Assembly: GCA_028293225.1 (NCBI GenBank)
Contig: JAQGPE010000017.1
Coordinates: 1-5,000, forward strand
Source: Akkermansiaceae bacterium
GTDB lineage: Bacteria > Verrucomicrobiota > Verrucomicrobiia > Verrucomicrobiales > Akkermansiaceae
Direction of reading: 5' to 3'
DNA: 5,000 bases
Shown: one piece after another, positions 1 through 5,000 of the stretch
Position numbering within the stretch: position 1 is the first letter of the stretch
Layout of the letters: every line of letters starts with the position of its first letter
Translations under genes and position numbers: made by a program
The notes under the pieces: model-generated
The model's database searches: none
Told to the model about the DNA's origin: nothing
The model's input: the letters and a program-made list of their open reading frames with translations, nothing else

Positions 1-71
1 GAAAGGAGTAGGACCCGCCAGCCTTCCTGAAGACTCTTGCAGGGTTTTCCGCGAGCCGATAGGGAAGGGGC

Positions 72-569
72 ATGATCAAGCCCTCCTGCGCCTTCCTCAT
101 TTCTGCCCTTTGCTTCTCTCCGGCAGCCCTGCGTGCGGAGGATCCGGTCGCGCCTCCCGCACCGCCGGCGGCCCCTGTCCCAGTTCCTGCCGCCCCAGCC
201 ACTCCCGCAGCCCCGGCAGCCGATGTGCCGGAGATGACCGATCTGGACAAGGCGGTCCCTTACGGCATCGGCCTGCTGGAAAAGAAGGACTACGAGACCT
301 TCTTCAAGCAGTTCGCCGATCCGGCCATGATCGAGGAAATGGTCAAGCACGGCGGCTCGATCGCCGACCTGGCGAAGAGCGTCAATCCGCGCATGGCCGA
401 GGGCCTGCTGTTCGCCTTCAAGGCCCTCAAGGATCTGAAGCCGAAGATCGACGACGACGGCAAGCTGGCGACCTACACCTTTCCGGCCGACGCCGTGGCC
501 GAGCACAAGCTGCCGAAAGGGGACATGGTCTTCCATCGCATCGGCAGCCACTGGTACATCAAGAACTGA
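72..569 (+). CDS. Small exported protein with Pro/Ala-rich linker, function unknown
   Basis: The 165-residue product is not a family I can name with confidence. It begins with a Sec-type signal peptide: K3, a hydrophobic stretch at about residues 4-20, and a plausible signal peptidase I site after LRA (residue 22). The cysteine at residue 14 lacks a proper lipobox (L, not G/A/S, at -1), so a lipoprotein is unlikely. Residues 25-52 are almost wholly Pro, Ala and Val, which suggests an extended periplasmic or cell-wall linker. The remaining ~110 residues form a compact mixed helix/strand domain (LLEKKDYETFFKQFADP, then a KPKIDDDGKLATYTF strand and a FHRIGSHWYIKN ending). This layout is reminiscent of NTF2-like/DUF4878-type small domains, where a 'kgDye' helix starts and a 'W-y-I' strand ends the fold, but that is only a resemblance. 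The start is supported by AGGGA at 61-65, six bases before the ATG. It ends 13 bp from the convergent hydrolase gene. Confidence 0.85.
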   Translation: MIKPSCAFLISALCFSPAALRAEDPVAPPAPPAAPVPVPAAPATPAAPAADVPEMTDLDKAVPYGIGLLEKKDYETFFKQFADPAMIEEMVKHGGSIADLAKSVNPRMAEGLLFAFKALKDLKPKIDDDGKLATYTFPADAVAEHKLPKGDMVFHRIGSHWYIKN

Positions 570-597
570 GCGCTGATTCCCGTCATACGCGGCTCAG
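566..597. terminator. Imperfect inverted repeat spanning two convergent stop codons (possible bidirectional terminator)
   Basis: CTGAGC at 566-571 is matched by GCTCAG at 592-597. Two further G-C pairs can form inside (GC 572-573 with GC 589-590) if one G at 591 is bulged out, leaving a loop of about 15 nt. The arms contain the TGA of the left gene (567-569), and the loop contains the stop of the convergent hydrolase gene (583-585). A hairpin here would serve both transcripts. There is no T-tract on either side, so classical intrinsic termination is not shown, and the stem is short enough to arise by chance. Confidence 0.3.
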
Positions 598-1587
598 ATA
601 CTGGCACGCCTCATCCAGGGCCCGCCCGGCCAGCGGGGTCAGCCCCGGCAGTGCGGCGAAGCCATGCGGCGCGCCGGCATACTCGGTGATGTGGACGGCC
701 ACTCCCGCTTCACGGAGCCGGGCCGCGTAGCGCCAGCCGTCGTCACGCAGCGGATCGTGCTCAGCCACCTGGATCAGGGCCGGCGGCAGACCGGCGAGGT
801 CCTCCGCAAACAACGGCGAGACCAGCGGCTCCCCGGCCGTGGATTTCCCGCCCAGGTAGTGATGGACGAAGCCCTGCATCGCCCGCTTCGTCAGCAGCGG
901 CGCCTCCGCTTTCTCAAGCATGGAGGGCGAGGCGAGGGTCAGATCCAGCGCCGGATAAATGAGCGTCTGGCGGACGATCGCCGGCCCGCCGCGTTGCCGG
1001 GCCAGCAGGCACAGGGCGGCGGCGAGATTGCCACCCGCACTGTCTCCGGCCACGCCGATTTGGGCCGGATCGATCCCCAGCCGGTGGCGATTTTCATGCA
1101 GCCATTCCAGGGCCCGGTAGCAGTCCTCCAGTCCGTCCGGGAAGCGGTGCCGCGGCGCGAGCCGGTAAGCCAGCGAGGCGACCACGCTGCCGGTGCGGGC
1201 CGCGACCTGGCTGCACCACCACTCCGAGATCCCGATGTCCCCCGCGACCCAGCCGCCGCCGTGCAGGTAGAGCAGGCCGGGAGCCGGGGAAGCGGGCGCA
1301 TCCGGTGAAAACAGCCGCACCCGCAGACCAGCCGGCGGTCCCGGGATGATCTCGTCGGAAATCCGCACGCTCCTCGCTCGCTGGCCAAGGACTGCCGTGG
1401 TCAGGAAATTCCGCGGCAGGTCCTTCTGTGCGGCCACCAGCTTCTCGTCGCTTCTCGTGGCGACATCTCCGCTGGTCAGCCTGGCCACGAAACCAAGCAG
1501 CCGCAGCAAAGAGGAGACCGGCGCGCTCGCCAGGCCGGCGCGAAGCTGCGGGAGCACGGCAATCGATCGATCGGGAGTCGCTGGCAT
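583..1587 (-). CDS. Alpha/beta hydrolase, hormone-sensitive lipase (HSL/GDXG) family esterase
   Basis: This is a likely cytoplasmic carboxylesterase/lipase acting on short or medium acyl esters; the exact substrate cannot be read from the sequence. Numbered from the start at 1587 (334 residues), the oxyanion-hole motif HGGGW lies at about 109-113 and the nucleophile elbow GDSAGG at about 181-186 (Ser183). The acid Asp is at about 278 in EHDPLRDDG, and the catalytic His at about 308 in APHGF. This is the complete catalytic set of the GDXG family. LAYRLAPRHRFP after the oxyanion motif is also typical. There is no signal peptide. The frame opens earlier, with an in-frame ATG at 1686 giving 367 residues, but those 33 extra residues are Pro-rich and outside the family's usual length (about 300-330). 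Neither start has a convincing ribosome binding site: the 1686 start has only AGGG three bases upstream. The shorter form is preferred, but the start is uncertain. The gene is divergent from the M41-like gene and convergent with the small exported protein. Confidence 0.93.
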   Translation of the reverse strand: MPATPDRSIAVLPQLRAGLASAPVSSLLRLLGFVARLTSGDVATRSDEKLVAAQKDLPRNFLTTAVLGQRARSVRISDEIIPGPPAGLRVRLFSPDAPASPAPGLLYLHGGGWVAGDIGISEWWCSQVAARTGSVVASLAYRLAPRHRFPDGLEDCYRALEWLHENRHRLGIDPAQIGVAGDSAGGNLAAALCLLARQRGGPAIVRQTLIYPALDLTLASPSMLEKAEAPLLTKRAMQGFVHHYLGGKSTAGEPLVSPLFAEDLAGLPPALIQVAEHDPLRDDGWRYAARLREAGVAVHITEYAGAPHGFAALPGLTPLAGRALDEACQYLSRV

Positions 1588-1741
1588 GGGGGGCGGGGGA
1601 CTAGGAAAGAGCGTTTCAGGCAGGCTCGTTTTCCTGGTGTTGATGGCAGCGGCCGGGCGATCAGGCGAGCCTTCTTCCCGAAGCATTCACCCTGCGGCAC
1701 GGCGCGGGGGAAGTTTTGACTGGCCAGGGGCCCGGCATCCC

Positions 1742-1746
1742 GGAGG
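1742..1746 (+). promoter_or_regulatory. Ribosome binding site fixing the start of the M41-like gene
   Basis: GGAGG lies seven bases before the ATG at 1754 and is the clearest Shine-Dalgarno sequence in the window. It decides the start. The reading frame stays open upstream to 1346, but that part runs antisense to the hydrolase gene and encodes low-complexity sequence unrelated to M41 proteins. Confidence 0.7.
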
Positions 1747-1753
1747 CTGCGGC

Positions 1754-2224
1754 ATGTCCGCTGCCGATCCGAACCGCCTGACCGCCTATCACGAGGCCGG
1801 GCACGCGGTGATCGCGCTGGCGGAAGGCCGGGCGATCCAGGAGGTCAGCATTCTTCCCGGGCCGCAGCGGCTGGGGCACTGCCAGGTGAAAAAAGGCGCC
1901 GGCCGCAAGCTGAAGGACAGCCTGGAAACCGATCTGCTGATCCTGCTCGCCGGGATCGCGGCCGAGGTACGCCTGACCGGCCGTTACAATCTCCGCGGTG
2001 CGGCCCAGGATCTGCAGATGGCGCAAAAGCTGGCCTCTCTGCGCGCCCCGAACGAGCGCCAGGGCCAGCGCCTGCTGGAGCGCACGCTGGCCAAGGTGGA
2101 GCATCTGCTGGCGGATGACGCGACGTGGCGCGCGGTCGAAGCCGTGGCGGCGGAGCTGCTCGTTTCGCAACGGATCAGCGGCCGTGCGGCGCGGCATTTC
2201 TACGAGCTGGCGATGGCGAAGTGA
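1754..2224 (+). CDS. Stand-alone M41 (FtsH-type) zinc metallopeptidase domain protein
   Basis: The 156-residue product corresponds to the protease half of FtsH alone. HEAGH at residues 13-17 gives the two zinc-binding His and the catalytic Glu14. LGHCQVKKG (40-48) sits where FtsH has its LGYT strand. LLILLAGIAAEVRLTG (61-76) matches the FtsH 'LLGGRAAEE..FG' helix. GAAQDLQMAQKLA (82-94) matches 'GA.nDL..AT..A', so Asp86 is the expected third zinc ligand. The C-terminal helices (VEAVAAELLVSQRISGRA, about 128-145) resemble the FtsH tail 'lA..LLekEtl.g'. There is no AAA+ ATPase module (no Walker A or B) and no transmembrane segment or signal peptide, so the protein should be soluble and ATP-independent, or it must borrow an unfoldase. 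The motifs are seen directly; the proteolytic role is inferred from the family, and the substrate is unknown. It is transcribed divergently from the hydrolase and is probably monocistronic, since the next gene is convergent. Confidence 0.88.
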   Translation: MSAADPNRLTAYHEAGHAVIALAEGRAIQEVSILPGPQRLGHCQVKKGAGRKLKDSLETDLLILLAGIAAEVRLTGRYNLRGAAQDLQMAQKLASLRAPNERQGQRLLERTLAKVEHLLADDATWRAVEAVAAELLVSQRISGRAARHFYELAMAK

Positions 2225-2311
2225 GTCTTCGTTTTTCAAACCAGGGACTGCACAGGTCCAGCAGATGAAAGGCAGTTGAAAAGACTCCCCTTTCCCCTGC
2301 CTCCCATCCAT

Positions 2312-2327
2312 ATCATCCGTGGTCTCT
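2312..2327 (+). repeat. ATCATCCGTGGTCTCT segment, likely relic of a dispersed intergenic repeat
   Basis: The motif 'atcCGTGGT-tct' resembles, from memory, short non-coding sequences of the form 'catccgtgtcatccgtggtt' that recur between genes in many bacterial genomes. Only one copy is in this window, so the repeat nature cannot be shown from the sequence itself. Its position in a convergent gap next to a second repeat-like segment supports the idea. Confidence 0.3.
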
Positions 2328-2370
2328 AGTACGAAGCCGATCGTAGTTCGCCTCCTACCCGGCCTCTGAA

Positions 2371-2399
2371 CTTGGCGCGCTTGGCGTCTTGGCGGTTCC
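2371..2399 (-). repeat. CTTGGCG-unit dispersed intergenic repeat ('CGCCAAG' type)
   Basis: Three CTTGGCG heptamers start at 2371, 2380 and 2388, followed by GTTCC. On the minus strand this reads AACCGCCAAGACGCCAAG and on into GCGCCAAG. From memory, this sequence is scattered through intergenic regions of many unrelated bacteria and is often misread as small ORFs containing 'NRQDAKxAK'. That peptide (NRQDAKRAK) does appear in the minus-strand frame here. The internal periodicity is seen directly; the genome-wide repetition is recall and is not tested here. It sits about 40 bp past the stop of the oxidoreductase gene. Confidence 0.5.
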
Positions 2400-2441
2400 A
2401 TCTTTTCCGGAAGCCGCCCACAGCCATTTCCACGAATCCGC

Positions 2442-3767
2442 TTAGATCTTCACCCCGGAGATCAGCCGGTTGGCGGTCTCGTCGTTGGTGAACTTCCCGG
2501 CCACGCCGTCGTAGGCCAGGCGCTTGCCCGGCAGCCGTTGGGCGATCACGCCGAGCAGCACCAGCTCCGCCAGTCCGGCCGAGTATTCGAAGCGCGAGCT
2601 GGCTTCCGGAACATTGCCACGGATGGCGTCCAGCCAGTTGCCGAAGTGGTTCTGATCCTTGATGCGTGGCAGGCTTTCCGGCGGCAACGCCGACTTCAGC
2701 TCCTGAGCGCGGATGTCCGGGATGAAGCGGATGTCGGAGGCGTGGCTGTCGGCCAGCACGGTCTCGCGACTGCCGTAGAAGACGGTGCCATTGTCCTGAT
2801 AGTTGATGCCCGGGCCCAGGTTGCGCGGCGCCGGCGGGCGGATACCCTTGCCGGAGGAAAAGGTCAGCAGGTACTCCGGCTTGCCGTCGCGGCCGGGGAA
2901 GTGGAAGCGCACCACGGCGTTCTCCGGGTAGCTGACATCGGAGCCGCCAGTGGCCTCGCTCTCGATCCAGTCGGGCAGGCCCGGCTCGAACGCGAACCAG
3001 AAGGGATCCAGGATATGGCAGGCCATGTCGCCGAGCGCGCCGGTGCCGAACTGGGTCCAGCCGCGCCATTTGAAAGGAGCCAGATCGGCGTTGTAGGCCA
3101 CATCCACCCCGTTCCGCCACAGGTCCCAGTCCAGGGTCGCTGGGACCGGCTGGCCGGCGGGGTAGGCGGCGCGGCCCTGCGGCCACCAGCCGGCAGGACG
3201 GTCGGTCCAGGAATCCACGGCCACCAGGGGGCCGATCAACCCGGACTGGACCCATTCCTTCAGGCGGCGCGGGCCGTCCATGGAGTGGCCCTGGTTGCCC
3301 ATCTGGGTCTTCACCCCGGCCTTGGCGGCGGCGTCGCGAAGCTCGCGGGTCTGGGCGATGGTCTGGCACAGCGGCTTCTCGACATAGACGTGTTTGCCGT
3401 GCTTCACCGCCTCCGTGGCGTGGAGGAAATGCACATGGTCGGGGCTGGAGACGGTGACCGCGTCGATCTTGTCCGCCAGCTTGTCGAACATCTCGCGGAA
3501 GTTCCGGAAATGCGGCACGTTGGGGTAGGTCTTGAAGGTGTCGGCGGCGTTGGCGTCGTCGACATCGCAGAAGGCGATCAGTTCTTCACCGGCCACGCCA
3601 TCGACCGCCGCGCGGCCGCGTCCGCCGACGCCGATGCAGGCGACGCGGATCTTCTCGTTCGGGGAAAAGCGGCGCGGGCCGTTCTGGGCATAGAGCCCAC
3701 CCGGCAGAAGGAGATTCAGGCCACCGAGGGTGAGGCCTTTGACGACGGAGCGGCGGGTGATTTCCAT
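2442..3767 (-). CDS. Gfo/Idh/MocA family oxidoreductase with Tat signal
   Basis: The 441-residue product is an NAD(P)-dependent sugar or inositol dehydrogenase-like enzyme predicted to work outside the cytoplasm. A twin-arginine signal (TRRSVVK, residues 4-10) is followed by a Gly/Leu hydrophobic stretch and a cleavage site near LYA (27). The Rossmann domain starts at about 39 (KIRVACIGVGGRGRA), with the nucleotide loop GVGGRG at 46-51 and CDVDDAN at 67-73 ending the second strand. SSPDHVH (107-113) and the family hallmark EKP (130-132) follow, then GNQGHS. The C-terminal domain has WTDRPAGWWPQG (187-198) and GDMACHILDP (246-255), where His251 is the likely catalytic or substrate residue. This layout matches the exported Gfo/Idh/MocA paralogues abundant in Verrucomicrobiota and Planctomycetota; the substrate is unknown. 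Tat export fits an enzyme that folds with its cofactor before transport. No clear ribosome binding site precedes the ATG (CCCACCAA). The next gene upstream on the same strand ends 44 bp away. Confidence 0.93.
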   Translation of the reverse strand: MEITRRSVVKGLTLGGLNLLLPGGLYAQNGPRRFSPNEKIRVACIGVGGRGRAAVDGVAGEELIAFCDVDDANAADTFKTYPNVPHFRNFREMFDKLADKIDAVTVSSPDHVHFLHATEAVKHGKHVYVEKPLCQTIAQTRELRDAAAKAGVKTQMGNQGHSMDGPRRLKEWVQSGLIGPLVAVDSWTDRPAGWWPQGRAAYPAGQPVPATLDWDLWRNGVDVAYNADLAPFKWRGWTQFGTGALGDMACHILDPFWFAFEPGLPDWIESEATGGSDVSYPENAVVRFHFPGRDGKPEYLLTFSSGKGIRPPAPRNLGPGINYQDNGTVFYGSRETVLADSHASDIRFIPDIRAQELKSALPPESLPRIKDQNHFGNWLDAIRGNVPEASSRFEYSAGLAELVLLGVIAQRLPGKRLAYDGVAGKFTNDETANRLISGVKI

Positions 3768-3795
3768 TTGGTGGGATACGCTTTAGGGCAAGCCG

Positions 3796-3807
3796 GGCCT
3801 TTCGGCC
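3796..3807 (-). terminator. Small GC hairpin with GAAA tetraloop between two same-strand genes
   Basis: On the minus strand this reads GGCC-GAAA-GGCC: a four-pair GC stem closed by a stable GNRA tetraloop, beginning four bases after the stop of the surface-protein gene (3812-3814). There is no U-tract after it, so it is at best a weak terminator or an mRNA 3'-end stabiliser or processing element between that gene and the oxidoreductase. The stem is short and chance is possible in GC-rich DNA. Confidence 0.3.
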
Positions 3808-3811
3808 ACCC

Positions 3812-5000
3812 TCAGTTCGGGGCCGCCGGTTCCGGACTTGTCACCTGGAGTCGCAGGTAGCGCCCGGTCCCACCCGCGGGGGCGACGGGGATCCTGGCGA
3901 TGCGGATTTCCACGCCGCCCTCGGAACTCACCAGGGTATCGACGATTCCCTCGGAAGACCAGTTCGCCAGGTCATCGCTCCATTTCACCGCGAAGGTCAG
4001 ATCGGTGGCGGTCAGGCTGCGGCGGTAGGTCAGGGTCAGGAAGCCGGCCAGGGGCGGGGTTTCCGCCGGCGGATCGGTGGGGGGAACCTCGCCATCGCCA
4101 CTGCCATCGCCGTCCGGCGGAGGGGTGGTGCCGTCCGAGGGGGGCGGGATCCGTTCCAGGTTCATCTGCGGGGCGGTGAAATCCGTGTCTGGATTGAGAG
4201 GATTCAAGCCATAGGCGCGCTCCCAGAAATTACTGACGCCATCATGATCGGGATCGGCCTGGTCGTCGCTGTCAGCCGTGCCCGGGAGCGGGAAATAGAG
4301 GTTTTTCCAGACCGCCAGCGGGGGTTTTTCGACCACCGTGAGGGTGAAGTCATTGCCATCGCCGCCCTGATAGCTGGCGACGAACCGCTCAGGGCCAAGC
4401 TCGACCACGCTTCCTTCAGCGATGCCCGCGAAGGTTCCGCTGATGGGCTGGTCGCCGGTGTTGTCGATCAGCACATAGGTGGACCCCGCCGCCTGGCGGG
4501 TGACTGGCGCCGGGTTGGCGCTGAGGTCCAGTCTGGCGCCGCCGAGATTCACCAGGCCGCCGGCGGCGAGGGTGTCGCAGCCGCCGTCCTGATCTTCATG
4601 CAGCCGCAGCTGGACCGTGTCGTCCGGGGCGCAGGACCAATCGCCGGTGATGGTGATTTTCCCCGGCTGATAGGTGGTGGCGGTCGACGCGACCGAGGCC
4701 TGGATGGTCCCGGAGCCGGCGATCTGCGCGCCGGAGAAGACGCAGCCTCCATCGGCCCTGAGAGTGCCGCCATCCAGGGTCAGGGCGCCCTTTTTCCAGA
4801 TCAGGACCTGCGCGGCGGCGGCGGCGTTTCCGCCGTGGGAAATGGTCATGCTGCCCGTGCCGCCCGCCGCCGTGATCGAGCCGCCGATCGCGATCGAGCG
4901 GCTGGACGTGAGCGAGGAGCCATTTGCGTCGTCCGTGACCGTGCCCGCTGACTTGGCCGCGTAGCCCAGCTCGTGGGTGGTGGTGTACGCCGTGGATCCG
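3812..5000 (-). CDS. C-terminal part of large secreted beta-strand-repeat (autotransporter-associated type) surface protein, partial
   Basis: The frame is open to the right edge, so the visible 395 residues are only the C-terminus. An ATG at 4849 is internal: residues before it continue the same Gly/Ser/Thr-rich repeat style (GGSITAAGGTGSMTISHGG). Numbering from the edge, about 1-120 are parallel beta-helix-like strands (GALTLDGGTLRADGG, IAGSGTIQASV). About 186-222 (SGTFAGIAEGSVVELG, then SYQGGDGNDFTLTVV) match the closing motif of autotransporter-associated beta-strand repeat proteins. About 240-272 is an acidic Ca-binding-like loop (DSDDQADPDHDGVSNFWERAYGLNP), common near the end of verrucomicrobial exported proteins. 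About 284-316 is a Pro/Asp/Gly linker. The last ~75 residues form a module with LTYRRSLTATDLTFAVKWSDDLANWS and a final RYLRLQV strand. There is no PEP-CTERM or LPXTG anchor and no C-terminal membrane helix or outer-membrane barrel, so export probably relies on an N-terminal signal outside the window. Function is unknown; adhesion or a matrix role is speculation. Confidence 0.85.
   Translation of the reverse strand, partial: GSTAYTTTHELGYAAKSAGTVTDDANGSSLTSSRSIAIGGSITAAGGTGSMTISHGGNAAAAAQVLIWKKGALTLDGGTLRADGGCVFSGAQIAGSGTIQASVASTATTYQPGKITITGDWSCAPDDTVQLRLHEDQDGGCDTLAAGGLVNLGGARLDLSANPAPVTRQAAGSTYVLIDNTGDQPISGTFAGIAEGSVVELGPERFVASYQGGDGNDFTLTVVEKPPLAVWKNLYFPLPGTADSDDQADPDHDGVSNFWERAYGLNPLNPDTDFTAPQMNLERIPPPSDGTTPPPDGDGSGDGEVPPTDPPAETPPLAGFLTLTYRRSLTATDLTFAVKWSDDLANWSSEGIVDTLVSSEGGVEIRIARIPVAPAGGTGRYLRLQVTSPEPAAPN

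Larger units (their letters stand above)
2225..2441. other. Convergent intergenic region (217 bp) without a gene
   Basis: This lies between the stop of the M41-like gene and the stop of the oxidoreductase gene. I see no credible coding frame. It contains weak inverted repeats (GAAAGG 2267-2272 with CCTTTC 2289-2294; AGGCAG 2270-2275 with CTGCCT 2297-2302). These two pairings compete and have no adjacent T-tract, so a terminator is not demonstrated. The right half carries two segments that look like dispersed repeats, listed separately. Confidence 0.6.

Noticed and set aside
1..71. Promoter for the first gene (TTGCAG at 38-43)
   Set aside because: The only -10-like hexamer lies 14 bases downstream and is a poor match, so no promoter is called.
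99..116. Possible lipoprotein signal around Cys14 of the first gene
   Set aside because: The residue before the cysteine is Leu, which does not fit a lipobox; a signal peptidase I site after LRA fits better.
1562..1574. ATCGATCGATCG palindromic run
   Set aside because: It lies inside the hydrolase coding sequence (encoding Asp-Arg-Ser-Ile) and occurs once; no repeat or binding-site role is supported.
1716..1721. TTGACT resembling a -35 box before the M41-like gene
   Set aside because: The expected -10 position (about 1739-1744) reads CCCGGA, so no sigma-70 promoter is supported.
1346..1753. Upstream extension of the M41-like reading frame
   Set aside because: It lies antisense to the hydrolase and has no M41-related sequence, and GGAGG at 1742-1746 marks the ATG at 1754.
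2330..2345. TACGA/TCGTA inverted repeat with a 6-nt loop as a terminator
   Set aside because: Five-pair, AT-containing stem without a T-tract; too weak to call.
1661..2401. Minus-strand open frame antisense to the M41-like gene
   Set aside because: It is Arg/Gln-rich low-complexity translation with no domain, and it overlaps a gene with an intact zinc site.
2326..3369. Minus-strand open frame overlapping the oxidoreductase in another frame
   Set aside because: The product is Arg/Gly/Pro-rich shadow sequence; the true frame carries the Tat signal, Rossmann loop and EKP motif.
2538..3860. Long plus-strand open frame (440 codons) antisense to the oxidoreductase gene
   Set aside because: It mirrors the high-GC codon pattern of the real minus-strand gene, encodes a Gly/Val/Ala/His-rich sequence with no recognisable domain, and runs into the next gene.
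4244..4951. Plus-strand open frame antisense to the surface-protein gene
   Set aside because: It is a shadow of the repetitive GC-rich coding strand, with no domain or ribosome binding site.

Overview
The window is GC-rich, tightly packed bacterial DNA that most resembles a free-living Verrucomicrobiota genome (Luteolibacter/Verrucomicrobiaceae-like). This is inferred from protein style, because no marker gene is present. The pointers are a Tat-exported Gfo/Idh/MocA oxidoreductase, a large beta-strand-repeat surface protein ending in a Ca-binding-like aspartate loop plus a 'YRR...DLTF...W..DLANW' C-terminal module, and weak Shine-Dalgarno signals at several starts.

Layout from left to right. 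(1) 72-569 (+) encodes a small exported protein with a Pro/Ala-rich linker and a compact C-terminal domain. (2) 583-1587 (-) is a hormone-sensitive-lipase-type alpha/beta hydrolase whose stop faces the first gene's stop across 13 bp. An imperfect inverted repeat covers both stops. (3) 1754-2224 (+) is divergent from the hydrolase and encodes a 156-residue free-standing M41 (FtsH-type) zinc peptidase domain with no AAA+ or membrane part. (4) 2225-2441 is a 217-bp convergent gap with two short repeat-like segments and no gene. (5) 2442-3767 (-) is the Tat-exported Gfo/Idh/MocA oxidoreductase. (6) 3812-5000 (-) is the C-terminal 395 residues of a large secreted or surface beta-strand-repeat protein whose N-terminus lies beyond the right edge.

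The genes do not form an obvious pathway. Orientations alternate (+,-,+,-,-) and the products are functionally unrelated as far as can be seen. Only the last two genes share a strand with a short (44 bp) spacer, and a small GC hairpin sits between them. Three of the five products look exported, which suits a polysaccharide-degrading, envelope-rich lifestyle, but that is inference. I found no tRNA, rRNA, CRISPR array, insertion sequence, phage gene or recognisable defence system. The items most worth a second look are the stand-alone M41 protein and the repeat mosaic in the convergent gap.
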